64,000 nucleotides of DNA from AP-16 sp046727735 (lineage in GTDB: Bacteria; Pseudomonadota; Alphaproteobacteria; Rhizobiales; Xanthobacteraceae), in the NCBI GenBank assembly GCA_046727735.1, contig JBKPDF010000007.1:1-64000 (forward strand), written 5' to 3'. Below, in pieces: positions 32,996-41,820 of this stretch. Position 1 is the first letter of the stretch. Every line of letters begins with the position of its first letter. A model generated the notes under the pieces. It did no database searches. It worked only from the letters and a program-made list of their open reading frames with translations, and had not been told where the DNA came from. A program made the translations under genes and the position numbers.

Positions 32996-33910
32996 CTATA
33001 GCCGCAGCGATGCCACCATCTTGGCCCGGAATGCCGCGTCGGGCAGCGGTCCGACGCCGGCGTCGGCGTTCTCGCGCATGTGCTCGGGGCGGCTCGTGCC
33101 CGGAATGACGCAGGTCACGGCCGGATGGCCGAGCACGTATTTGAGCAGGATCTGCGCCCAGCTGCGGCAACCGATCTCGCCTGCCCAGTCCGGGAGCGGC
33201 TGGTTGCGCAGCTTCTGCAGCAAGCCGCCGCCGCCGAACGGCCGGTTGACCAGCACGGCGATGCCGCGATCGGCCGCGAGCGGCAGCAGGCGTCGCTCCG
33301 CAGTTCGGTCGTCGATCGCATAATCGAGCTGCACGAAATCGAGCGGTTCCGCACGCAGTACGGCTTCGAGCTCGTCATAGGCGCTGGGCGTGTAATGCGT
33401 GACGCCCAGATAGCTGATGCGCTTTTCGCGTTTCCAGCCGCGCAACGTCGCAAGGTGCGTGCGCCAGTCGACGAGATTGTGCACCTGCATCAGTTCGATG
33501 TGGTCGGTGCGCAGCAGTTGCAGCGAGCGCTGCATTTGCGTGATGCCCGCGGCGCGCCCGCTCGTCCACACCTTGGTGGCAAGGAACGCGTTGCCACGGT
33601 TGTGGGCGGCGGCGAGCAGATCGCCGACGACTCCTTCGGCGCGCCCGTACATCGGCGAGCTGTCGATGACCGATCCGCCGGCCTCGAACAGGACACGCAG
33701 CACTTCGGCGAGCGGGGTCCGCTCCCCGGCGCCGTCCCCGACGTCGAATGCCCGCCACGTGCCGCAGCCGACCACCGGCAGGGCGGTTCCGCTCGAAGGA
33801 ATCTTGCGCGTTTGCATTCTGGCTCCGGGAGTTTGCGCGCGGGCGGGAATTCCGAGCGCGCAAGCGCAGAGCGCGCCGAGCGAGCCGTGCAGGAATTGCG
33901 CTCGCGTCAT
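32996..33910 (-). CDS. Exported aldo/keto reductase
   Basis: The 304-residue protein has the aldo/keto reductase barrel: VGCGTWRAFDVGD, SPMYGRAEGVVGDLL (catalytic Tyr), ATKVWTS (Lys), LMQVHNLVDWRTH (His) and a late NADPH-binding stretch VIPGTSRPEHMREN. The N-terminus MTRAQFLHGSLGALCACALG with PARAQ looks like a signal peptide, possibly Tat-type with only one arginine. Many annotated homologues keep such a leader. Its substrate is unknown. Confidence 0.85.
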   Translation of the reverse strand: MTRAQFLHGSLGALCACALGIPARAQTPGARMQTRKIPSSGTALPVVGCGTWRAFDVGDGAGERTPLAEVLRVLFEAGGSVIDSSPMYGRAEGVVGDLLAAAHNRGNAFLATKVWTSGRAAGITQMQRSLQLLRTDHIELMQVHNLVDWRTHLATLRGWKREKRISYLGVTHYTPSAYDELEAVLRAEPLDFVQLDYAIDDRTAERRLLPLAADRGIAVLVNRPFGGGGLLQKLRNQPLPDWAGEIGCRSWAQILLKYVLGHPAVTCVIPGTSRPEHMRENADAGVGPLPDAAFRAKMVASLRL

Positions 33911-33960
33911 GCAATGCAAATCGGGCAGCGGCGAGGATTCCGGGAATCGATCCGGATCCG

Positions 33961-35574
33961 CTAGTTCGAGACGCGGAAACGGGTCGTGCCGTCGCGCGCG
34001 AGACGCGGCAAAAGTTCGACCTCCCATGTCAGGTACTCGTTCATCGCCTCGCGCGCCGCGCGGGTCTGCTCGTAGGGCCGCAGCCACACGTCGACGGCTT
34101 CATCCGCCATCTTGTCCGCTCCGGCGACGAGCGTAAATCCGCCCGCCGACCAGGCAGCGTTGCCGCCGGCCAAATAACGCTCCGGAAGACCGGTCAGCGC
34201 CGCAAGCTCCGGCACGGCCAAGCCGGCGAGCACGCCGTCCTCGGAGCTGAGCACCACGGTGCCGCGCAACGCAATGACGGCGAGCGCACGCTCGAGCCGC
34301 GCGCGGATCGCGAACCAGGCGCCCGGAATATGCGCGCGCCGGTAGGCGCGGCTGAGCGAAAGATCGATGACGGTCGCGGCCTCGCGCCGCAGCAGTTGGT
34401 CGAGCTCGCCGGGCTCGATCGCGGCTTCCGGCGGCGGCGCAAAACCGAGCACCGGCGGCTCCGGAAAGCCGGTTTCGCTGCCGCGCTCCGCGAGCACGAA
34501 CACGTCGCGATATCCCATCTGCTTGAGCCACGACGCCGTCATCAGCGCCCGCACCTCGGCGTCGTCGACGAGCACGATGCGCGCACCAAGCGTGCCGATA
34601 TATTCGTCAGTCGCCTGCACGAGCTGTCCGCCGGGCGCGCAAAGTGCGCCCGCGACATGGCCGGCGCGGTACTCCTCGGGATCGCGCACGTCGAACAGAT
34701 AGAGCGTGCGCGCGCGATCCTGCTGCCATTCCTTGCATTTCGCCGCATCGATCCGTTCGACGCCGAAGCGGCTCGCTACCGCGCTCGCGGCGGCCTTCGC
34801 CCAAGCAAGACCGCTTGCGGAGGCTTTGTCGAACCGCCTTTGCTGTGCGCGGTCGCAGGTAAATCCCGCGAGCTGCCATCCCATCGTGCCGTTGCGCAGC
34901 GCCACCACCTTGTTCGGTACGCCGGCATTGATCAGCGACTGCGTCCCGATGATGCTGCGCGTACGTCCGGCGCAATTGACGACCACCGTCGTGTGCGGCG
35001 AGCGCGCAATATCGCGCACGCGCAGCACCAGCTCGGCACCCGGAACGTTGATGGCGGTCGGTATCGACATCCGCGCGTATTCTTCGAGCGGCCGGCTGTC
35101 GAGCACCACCACGTCGGCACCGCTCTCCAGCATTCGCGCCAGTTCCTCGGCCGCGATGCTGGGCGTTCCGGCCTCGTGCTCGACGAACTCGCCGAACGCC
35201 TTGCTCGGCACGTTGACGCCCGAGAACAGCTCGAACCCGGCACCGGCCCACCCGGCGATCCCGCCGGCCAGCACACGGACGTCGGTGTAGCCGAACCCGC
35301 GCAACCGTTCGCCCGCCCGCTCCGCGAGGCCATCATCATCGTCGCAGAGCACCACGCGCGTGCCCTGCTGCGGGACGAGCCGGCCGGCAAGCAATTCCAG
35401 CCGGCTCAGCGGAACCGAGCGCGCCCACAACAGATGCGCGCGCGAGAAGATCAGCTCCTCGCGCACGTCGAGGAGCGCGAGCTCCTGCCCGTCGGCGAGC
35501 ATTGCCTTGAGGACGCTGGGCTCGATCCGCTGCAATGCGGCGCGCCGGTCCGGTTCGGCAGACTGCGTGCCCAT
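33961..35574 (-). CDS. Four-domain rhodanese-like sulfurtransferase
   Basis: The 537-residue protein contains four rhodanese modules, at about residues 13-118, 136-235, 280-375 and 395-490. The first has Cys77 in VVLCDDDDG and the second the best active loop, VNCAGRTRS with Cys201. The third (LVDDAEVR) and fourth (VLSSEDGV) lack the catalytic cysteine. Multi-module rhodaneses pass sulfane sulfur among acceptors. Its ATG overlaps the stop of the upstream cupin gene (TGATG), pointing to a joint role in thiol oxidation and sulfur transfer. Confidence 0.9.
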   Translation of the reverse strand: MGTQSAEPDRRAALQRIEPSVLKAMLADGQELALLDVREELIFSRAHLLWARSVPLSRLELLAGRLVPQQGTRVVLCDDDDGLAERAGERLRGFGYTDVRVLAGGIAGWAGAGFELFSGVNVPSKAFGEFVEHEAGTPSIAAEELARMLESGADVVVLDSRPLEEYARMSIPTAINVPGAELVLRVRDIARSPHTTVVVNCAGRTRSIIGTQSLINAGVPNKVVALRNGTMGWQLAGFTCDRAQQRRFDKASASGLAWAKAAASAVASRFGVERIDAAKCKEWQQDRARTLYLFDVRDPEEYRAGHVAGALCAPGGQLVQATDEYIGTLGARIVLVDDAEVRALMTASWLKQMGYRDVFVLAERGSETGFPEPPVLGFAPPPEAAIEPGELDQLLRREAATVIDLSLSRAYRRAHIPGAWFAIRARLERALAVIALRGTVVLSSEDGVLAGLAVPELAALTGLPERYLAGGNAAWSAGGFTLVAGADKMADEAVDVWLRPYEQTRAAREAMNEYLTWEVELLPRLARDGTTRFRVSN

Positions 35575-36116
35575 CAGGTCGCGCGTTGCGGCGTCATTTG
35601 TGTCGCCTTGCCGGTCGCAACATCATAACGCTGGCGGGAAACGCGATCGAGATTGGTGCCGGTCACGCGGATGAACCGGGCCCTGGCCGGATAATCGATC
35701 GAATGAATCGCGCCCTCCTGATAGATGCCGGCCTGGCCCGGCATCAGGCGATAATGCTTCCTGGGCTTCAGGTCGGCGCGCTCGGGATCGCGGCCGTCAT
35801 CGATGCGCTCCCATTCGGTCATGTCGGTGTATTCGGTGGCTTGCCCGTAGATCGCCCACGACGCGCCGTGGTCGTGCGGGGGCGAGGTCCGCGGCTTCTC
35901 GTTGACATGCGCGAGGATCTGGAACCCGAGCGTTGGGTCCTCGTAGAGCACGTGCAGGCCTTGCGGCGCTTCCTCTCCGCAGACTCGGCGGACGAACTCG
36001 CTATTTGCGAGCAGGCGCTCGAGCGCGAGGCGAACCCGCTCCCGCCCATTCGGGCCGGGATCGCTTGCCAGCGCCGCGCGGCAATCGGCGACAAAATCCG
36101 CAAGCTCGTATGCCAT
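35574..36116 (-). CDS. Cysteine-dioxygenase-like cupin
   Basis: The 180-residue protein has PPHDHGASWAIYG (His81 and His83) and IHSIDYP (His138), a three-histidine iron site as in thiol dioxygenases of the cysteine dioxygenase/3-mercaptopropionate dioxygenase type. The surrounding residues fit an uncharacterised rhizobial branch. It would oxidise a small thiol to a sulfinate. ATG 36116 follows GCGGAGGACGC. It precedes and overlaps the rhodanese gene. The long upstream extension to 36485 has no support. Confidence 0.8.
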   Translation of the reverse strand: MAYELADFVADCRAALASDPGPNGRERVRLALERLLANSEFVRRVCGEEAPQGLHVLYEDPTLGFQILAHVNEKPRTSPPHDHGASWAIYGQATEYTDMTEWERIDDGRDPERADLKPRKHYRLMPGQAGIYQEGAIHSIDYPARARFIRVTGTNLDRVSRQRYDVATGKATQMTPQRAT

Positions 36117-36734
36117 GGCGCGTCCTCCGCATTGGTGAGGCAAAACTTGGCGCATCCGCCGGGAGCGCGCCAGCACAATTTGTGGAGCGAGCAGCAAGAC
36201 GCGACGCTCCGCGTGATGCACGACAACGGGCGGGTGCACGGCGGCGGAGGGTACAGGGCGCCGCCGATGCCACGCCCAATCGGTGATCCTGCAGGACGCA
36301 GGTTCGGTCCGAGTTCCGCACCGTAGCGGGGTCTCTCGACGGTTCTCGGTCACTCGCCAGCGGGTGTCGCGGGCAGCCGCGCAGATGGTTATTGTTTGGT
36401 TAATTTTCTGCTGGCGTTCACTTCGTGTCCGCCAGGCGTTCACGGATTTCGGTAACGCGCAACCGGCGAAACGGGACGTGAACAATCGCTATTTGACCTA
36501 CGATCGCAGCCCTGGATACGGACATCGGGTCCGCCTCGCAGGCTCGCCCGTAGGCGTCGCAGGAGCCATGCCGTTGACCATCGAACAGCGGCCGACGATC
36601 CTGACGCGCGGCCATGTGCCCGAGTGTTCAAGTTTTGCGGAAAGCTGAGGCATGGCCTCCGCACAGCGTCGTTCTCCGGATGCATGCACGGCGACGTTAC
36701 ACTTGGCAGACCCACCGTCTTCGGGGTGCCGTTC
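36117..36734. other. Intergenic region without an intact gene
   Basis: No convincing gene lies in these 618 bases. Several short frames are present but lack start context or family motifs. It precedes a decayed gene and is AT-richer than its surroundings. The promoter of the cupin-rhodanese pair must lie at its left edge. Confidence 0.45.
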
Positions 36735-37344
36735 ATGAAGTTCACGCTGACCTACGAAGGGTCGCTGCCGCCTTCGGCGAACAAGCCGAAGAACAAGGAA
36801 AAATGGGCGATCCGCCAAGCGTTTCATCCGCAGTTGAAGACCTATGGACCAGCCATCCGGGACTCATCGAAGCATTTGAGGACAGGCATTTTCCCAAACA
36901 TGGCGGAGCCATGATTATGCAAACCCATCACCTCTATCCCGGCCCGATCACGGGATTGGTTCCGCCTGATCAGCGAATCGGTGAGCAGTTTGATCTGTGC
37001 GAATCGATTGACAAGCACGGTGCGTGGTTCAGGCCGCTGGTTAGAGAGTCATTCGCCCTGCATTGCGGGCTTATTGACGGTCGCATCAAGACGCTGGTTG
37101 ACGCACTTACCATGCCCAGCACGTCGAACAGGTCTTTAAGCCCCCTGCCGGGGCCGCGGGATCAAGTGCAGCAGATCCGATTTTCTGCCTGTTGGAAGAG
37201 GATTCAATGGTCTCAGGATTGGAGGTAGAGAGCGAGCACCTACTTTCCGACCAAGGGCATCCGGCAGACTACGCGAAGCTCATGATCGAAGTGGATGTGC
37301 GGTTACGCAGAGCAGCAATTTATAACCTGTCATTTCTTGGGTGA
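36735..37344 (+). pseudogene. Decayed hypothetical protein gene with two frameshifts
   Basis: Three consecutive frames together give one coherent protein. The first reads MKFTLTYEGSLPPSANK to AFHPQL. The second reads HPGLIEAFEDRHFPK, QTHHLYPG, KHGAWFRPLVRESFALHCGL and RIKTLVDALTMP. The third reads HVEQVFKPPAG, IFCLLEEDSM, LLSDQGHPADYAKLMIEVDV and AAIYNLSFLG with stop at 37342-37344. The frame changes near 36837 and near 37110. A stretch expected after ALHCGL may also be missing. This is a conserved hypothetical family that looks like a small nuclease or crossover-type protein; its function is not known. Confidence 0.7.
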
Positions 37345-37468
37345 GGGCCGCTTCGTGACCTTATCGAACGCCCGATCAAACGCCTCTCGGCTCTCGTCAG
37401 CCCTCGCGTGCAGTGTCAATGAACTGCTTCGACTCGGCCGGATCGTCGGGGAACCACGCGGTTTTCAT
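37330..37468 (-). pseudogene. Frameshifted small hypothetical gene
   Basis: ATG 37468 gives MKTAWFPDDPAESKQFIDTA, after which the frame stops at a TGA. In the next frame the DNA continues ADESREAFDRAFDKVTKR, then PSPKK and a stop at 37330-37332. Together they make a plausible acidic-basic protein of about 45 residues. The 139-nt length is one base more than a whole number of codons, consistent with a single indel near 37400. Its 3' end overlaps the end of the opposing pseudogene. Confidence 0.55.
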
Positions 37469-37577
37469 GCTGCACCGGAGCATCCGCTGAATTTGGCGGG
37501 TCGAGATGCGATCCGGCACACGCAAAACATCCGAAGGGAGTCCCGATGCTGCACAATCCGCCGGCCGATCCAGGTCC

Positions 37578-38966
37578 CTATGGTTTCGGACCAGCGGTTT
37601 CGGCGCGCCGGGCACCCGCGTACGAAACGCGCCAGATCGTCCCGCCGGTGTCATCGGCCACGAGCAGCGAACCGTCTTTCGTAACCGCAAGGGCCGCGGG
37701 GCGGCCCCAGACCTCGGCCCGCTGCTCGCCGGAGGCCCAGAAGCCGGCCATGAAATTCTCGTAATAGCCTTCCGGGCGACCGTCGCGGAACGGAACCCGC
37801 ACCACCTTGTAACCGGTCGGCTCGGAGCGGTTCCAAGAGCCTTTCAGGGCCACGAACGCATGGCCCTTGTAATCGGGCGGGAACTGATCGGCATCGTAGA
37901 ACACGAGATCCAACAGCGAAGAATGCGCCTCGAACAGCAGATCGGGGACGATCGTCGCCTTCACCTTTTCGGGAGCCAAGCTTGCGAAACCGGGCTGAGG
38001 ATGCGGGCCGTTGTAGGCGTAGGGCCATCCGTAGAACCCGCCTTCCTGCACGCGCGTGAGATAATCGGAAGGCAGTAGGTCGCCGAGGCCGTCCCGCTCT
38101 TGGACCACGGCATAAAGTTCGCCGCTCTGCGGGTGAAACGCCATCGCGGTTGCGTTGCGCATCCCGGACGCGAACGTGATCTGGTTGGAGCCGTCGGCAT
38201 CGAAGCGCTGGATCGTCGCCTTCGGCTCGGGCTCGGCGCCGAGATTGCCGGAGGAGCCGACGCCCACGAACAACGCCCCGGTCTTCGGATCGATGACAAG
38301 ATGGCGGTTCTGATGGCCTTGCACGATGCCGAACACGCCCTTGCGGGTGATCAGCTGCGCGCCGTAGGCGCCCGGCACCGGCTTGCGCTGCTCCGGCGGG
38401 ACCTGTTCGACCCGCTGCTGCTCGCTGCGGCCCGCGCGCAGCGCGCCGAGCTGATGGGGCACCCGCCAGATGCCGTCCTGATCGGCGATCAGCACGTAGC
38501 CGTCGCGCCAGGCGAGCCCGTACGGCCGGTTGAGATCTTCGACATGACGGTCGATGAAATCCGCACGCCCGCCGCCGCTCGTGTCGCGTAGCAGCGTCAA
38601 ATAACCCGCGCTCTGCTCGGCCACGAGCACATCGCCGTTCGGCAGCACCAGCAAGCGGCGCGGATGCGCAAGCCCGGACGCAAACAGCGTCACGGTGAAG
38701 TCCGGCGGGACCTGCGGTACTTGACCGTTGTAGCCGAGGATGAGCGGACGATTGGTCACGATGGCGCCGGTCTTGGGCGGCGGCAGGCTTTCCGGATCGA
38801 TTCGAAACGGCCTGCCGATCTCGTGCTGCGCGGCGAAGTTCTCTTTCAGTGTGTCGGCGCCCGCAGCAGGCTGGGTGGGCTTCTGTTCCTGACCGAGAGC
38901 CGCAAAGATAGGGCTCGCTGCGACGAGAATTGCGGTCGCAAGAAGTCTAAGCAATCGGATTGCCAT
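37578..38966 (-). CDS. PQQ-dependent sugar/sorbosone dehydrogenase-type protein
   Basis: The 462-residue protein has a signal peptide (MAIRLLRLLATAILVAASPI). A six-bladed propeller follows, with FTVTLFASGLAHPRRLLVLP, DGYVLIADQDGIWRVP, GHQNRHLVIDPKTGALFVGV, ASGMRNATAMAFHPQSGELY and FYGWPYAYNG. These are the motifs of the soluble glucose/sorbosone dehydrogenase family that uses PQQ and calcium in the periplasm. Substrate is not indicated. ATG 38966 gives the proper signal peptide; the longer frame is rejected. Confidence 0.85.
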   Translation of the reverse strand: MAIRLLRLLATAILVAASPIFAALGQEQKPTQPAAGADTLKENFAAQHEIGRPFRIDPESLPPPKTGAIVTNRPLILGYNGQVPQVPPDFTVTLFASGLAHPRRLLVLPNGDVLVAEQSAGYLTLLRDTSGGGRADFIDRHVEDLNRPYGLAWRDGYVLIADQDGIWRVPHQLGALRAGRSEQQRVEQVPPEQRKPVPGAYGAQLITRKGVFGIVQGHQNRHLVIDPKTGALFVGVGSSGNLGAEPEPKATIQRFDADGSNQITFASGMRNATAMAFHPQSGELYAVVQERDGLGDLLPSDYLTRVQEGGFYGWPYAYNGPHPQPGFASLAPEKVKATIVPDLLFEAHSSLLDLVFYDADQFPPDYKGHAFVALKGSWNRSEPTGYKVVRVPFRDGRPEGYYENFMAGFWASGEQRAEVWGRPAALAVTKDGSLLVADDTGGTIWRVSYAGARRAETAGPKP

Positions 38967-39091
38967 GGCGGTCCGCGTTCCAGTGGTTGCTGGCCGGAAA
39001 CGCAGACCACCGACCCTGGGTTTCCGGGAATGCAGTCGCTCTCGCATCGGGCCGTTCCGCGGCCAAGTCGGCCGCGTTACGGCATTCAGCG

Positions 39092-39892
39092 TCACCCGAT
39101 GCGCACCAGCGCGCCGCCGTCGACCGGCAGCGCGACCCCGGTGATGAAATTCGCCTCGTCGGAGGCAAGAAAGAGCGCCGCATTGGCGATGTCCCACGCA
39201 GTGCCCATACGATGGCGCAGCGGCACGCGGCGGTCGCGCTCGGCGGCGACTTCCGCCCGGCTCTTGCCGCTCACGCGCGCGCGGGTGTCGACCGCCATTG
39301 GGGTGTCCATCAGCCCGGGCAGGATGACGTTGGCGCGGATACCGAACTCGGCATTCTGGATCGCGACCTGCTGGGTGAAGGCGATCATCGCCGCCTTTGT
39401 GGCCTTGTAGGCGACGTAAGGATAATGCTCCCAGGCCGCGACCGAGGAGATGTTGAGGATCACGCCCGAGCGCTGCTCGCGCATGACGGGCAGCGCATGT
39501 TTGGCGGCCATCACGGCGCCGCGCAGATTGATCGCGCAGATCCGGTCGAACGCTTCCTCGGAGATCTCGGCAAGCGGCGCGTCGCCGCCCCCGATGCTCA
39601 CGCCGACGTTATAATGCAGGATATCGAGGCGGCCCCAGCGCCGCCGCGCCTCGGCGACGGCGGCCGCAAGGGTGGGCTCGTTCGTCACATCCGCCTCGAA
39701 TGCGGCGCACGCGCCGCCGTCTTTGGCCACCAACCCCGCGGTCTCCTCCGCCGAGGCGAGGTCGCGGTCGACCGCGAGCACCTTCGCGCCCTCCTGGCAG
39801 AAGCGCAGCACGGTGGCGCGGCCGTTACCCATGCCTTCGCCGGGACTCTGGCCGGCCCCGACCACGATCGCGATTTTTCCGGCAAGGCGCAT
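39092..39892 (-). CDS. SDR-family oxidoreductase
   Basis: The 266-residue protein has an unusual cofactor loop, VGAGQSPGEGMGNGRATVLR, followed by DRDLASAEET. NVGVS stands where many SDRs have NNAG, and the catalytic series is SSVAAWEHYPYVAYKATK. The tail FITGVALPVDGGALVRIG is typical. The enlarged, Gly-rich loop fits SDRs of aromatic or terpenoid degradation. Substrate unknown. It lies 139 nt from the divergent peptide ABC transporter operon. Confidence 0.86.
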   Translation of the reverse strand: MRLAGKIAIVVGAGQSPGEGMGNGRATVLRFCQEGAKVLAVDRDLASAEETAGLVAKDGGACAAFEADVTNEPTLAAAVAEARRRWGRLDILHYNVGVSIGGGDAPLAEISEEAFDRICAINLRGAVMAAKHALPVMREQRSGVILNISSVAAWEHYPYVAYKATKAAMIAFTQQVAIQNAEFGIRANVILPGLMDTPMAVDTRARVSGKSRAEVAAERDRRVPLRHRMGTAWDIANAALFLASDEANFITGVALPVDGGALVRIG

Positions 39893-40031
39893 GGCGAACC
39901 TCGGTCGATCCCGACGGCGAGCTTAGCCGATTTTTCGGCGGCACCTGCGCGGCTTGACTTGTCCGGCTCGCCCGGCTTCCACTCGCGCTGGCAACGGCAC
40001 TGCAGATGCCGGCCGGCTCCGGGAGGAACTC

Positions 40032-41639
40032 ATGCTCGAAAACCGATCGCGATGTCCGGCTGGGCAACGGCCGCTCGCTGACGGAAACCAGCATGGGCGG
40101 GCGCCGGTGCTGCGCCGCGTGTCGTCCATCCTCGCTCGTATCGCCGCCGTCGCAATGATGGGCGCCTGCTTCGCGGCACCGGTCACGGCGGCCAAGAAGG
40201 ACAACGCGCTCCGCGTCGCCGACGAGCAGGTGCTCGACAACGCCGATCCGTATTTCAACAACGTGCGCATCGGCGTGATCCTGTCGCAGCAGGTCTGGGA
40301 CACGTTGATCTACCGCGATCCCAAGACCAACGAGTACAAGGGCCAGCTTGCGACTTCGTGGAAATGGATCGATCAGAAGACGCTCGAGCTCGAACTGCGC
40401 CGGGGCGTCAAATTCCACAACGGCGCCGCCTTCGATGCCGATGACGTGGTCTATACGCTCAACTTCGTCGCCAAGCCGGAGAACAAGGCGGTCACGCAGA
40501 CCAACGTCAACTGGATCGATCACGCCGAAAAGCTGGATGCTTACCGCGTGCGCATCGTCACGCGACGGCCGTTTCCGGTCGCCATCGAATATCTGTCGGG
40601 CCCGATCGTGATCCATCCGCACGAGTATTACGCGCAGGTCGGACCGCAGGGCATGAACCAGAAGCCGGTCGGCTCGGGCCCGTATCGGGTCGTCGAGCAC
40701 GCCTTCGGCAAGTACATCCGTCTCGCGCGCAACCCGGACTATTACAAGGACGGCCCCAAGCCGCAGCCGCAGATCGAGACGGTCGAGCTGCGCTTCATCC
40801 CGGACCGCCAGACGCAGGTCGCCGAGATGCTCTCGGGCGGGCTCGATCTCATCAAAAACGTCGCGCTCGACCAGGCGGAGCAATTACGCGGCGTACCGAG
40901 CCTGCAGGTCGTATCCGCGGAAATCATGCGCTACGCGTTCCTGCAGATGGATTCGACCGAGCGGACGCTGGCGCCGCAGCTGCGCGACCTGCGCGTGCGC
41001 AAGGCCATCATGCATGCGATCGATCGCGAAGCCATGGTCAAGTCGATCGTGGGGGCGGCCTCGCGCGTGCTCAATGTGCCATGCTTCCCCTCGCAATTCG
41101 GCTGCAGCGACGAAGCCGCACCGCGCTACGCCTACGACCCCGCGAAGGCCAAGCAGCTGCTGGCCGAAGCCGGCTATCCGAACGGCTTCGATATCGAGCT
41201 CTACGGTTACCGCGAACGCGATCAGGTGGAGGCGATCATCGGCTATCTGCGCGCGGTCGGCATCCGCGCCAACCTGCATTACCTGCAGTACGCCGCCTAC
41301 CGGGACGCGGTGCGCGCCGGCAAGGCGCCGCTCGCGGTCTGGACGTGGGGCTCGTTCTCGATCAACGACATTTCGGCTGGGGTCTCGGTGTTCCACAAAT
41401 TCGAAGCCGACGACACCGCTCGCGATCCGGAGGTCCGTGACTTGATGGAGCGCGGCGATTCCGTCGTCGATCCGCAGGAACGCAAGGCGGCCTACACCAA
41501 GGCGCTCGGGCTGATCGCCGAGCGCGCGGAGGTGCTGCCGCTCTACTCGATCCCGACCTTCTACGTCGCCGCCAGGGATCTGGCGTTCGTCGCCTATCCG
41601 GACGAGGTGCCGCGGTTCTGGGAGATGCACTGGAAATGA
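40032..41639 (+). CDS. Peptide ABC transporter substrate-binding protein
   Basis: The 535-residue protein belongs to the SBP_bac_5 family (DppA/OppA). A signal peptide with helix ILARIAAVAMMGACFAAPV follows a long basic leader. Body motifs are SWKWIDQKTLELELRRGVKF, FDADDVVYTLNF and KPVGSGPYRVVE. It captures a peptide or peptide-like compound in the periplasm. ATG 40032 follows GGGAGGAACTC; an earlier start at 39954 adds an unsupported leader. It heads the ABC operon; a palindromic repeat lies before the permease genes. Confidence 0.9.
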   Translation: MLENRSRCPAGQRPLADGNQHGRAPVLRRVSSILARIAAVAMMGACFAAPVTAAKKDNALRVADEQVLDNADPYFNNVRIGVILSQQVWDTLIYRDPKTNEYKGQLATSWKWIDQKTLELELRRGVKFHNGAAFDADDVVYTLNFVAKPENKAVTQTNVNWIDHAEKLDAYRVRIVTRRPFPVAIEYLSGPIVIHPHEYYAQVGPQGMNQKPVGSGPYRVVEHAFGKYIRLARNPDYYKDGPKPQPQIETVELRFIPDRQTQVAEMLSGGLDLIKNVALDQAEQLRGVPSLQVVSAEIMRYAFLQMDSTERTLAPQLRDLRVRKAIMHAIDREAMVKSIVGAASRVLNVPCFPSQFGCSDEAAPRYAYDPAKAKQLLAEAGYPNGFDIELYGYRERDQVEAIIGYLRAVGIRANLHYLQYAAYRDAVRAGKAPLAVWTWGSFSINDISAGVSVFHKFEADDTARDPEVRDLMERGDSVVDPQERKAAYTKALGLIAERAEVLPLYSIPTFYVAARDLAFVAYPDEVPRFWEMHWK

Positions 41640-41800
41640 CCGCGAAGCGGTCATCCCGGCCAAGCGCTCTCGCATCTCATGCGAGAGCGCGCGAGCCGGG
41701 ATCCATGAACACCGCGTCGATCGCGGCGAGACGGTCGTGGTCATGGGTTCCGGGTTCGCGCCTGCGGCGCGCCCCGGAACGACGGCGGTACGGCGGTTCA
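41640..41800. repeat. Palindromic repeat element between SBP and permease genes
   Basis: A perfect 12-bp hairpin (GCGCTCTCGCAT, CTC, ATGCGAGAGCGC) occupies 41664-41690, inside TCATCCCGGC...GCCGGGATCC arms. A second hairpin TTCCGGG...CCCGGAA lies at 41748-41779. The 19-mer CATGGGTTCCGGGTTCGCG (41742-41760) recurs exactly at 47073-47091. Such elements between a binding-protein gene and permease genes often stabilise the upstream message; this is an inference. Confidence 0.7.
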
Positions 41801-41820
41801 CGATTGCTTGGGCTTTCCGC

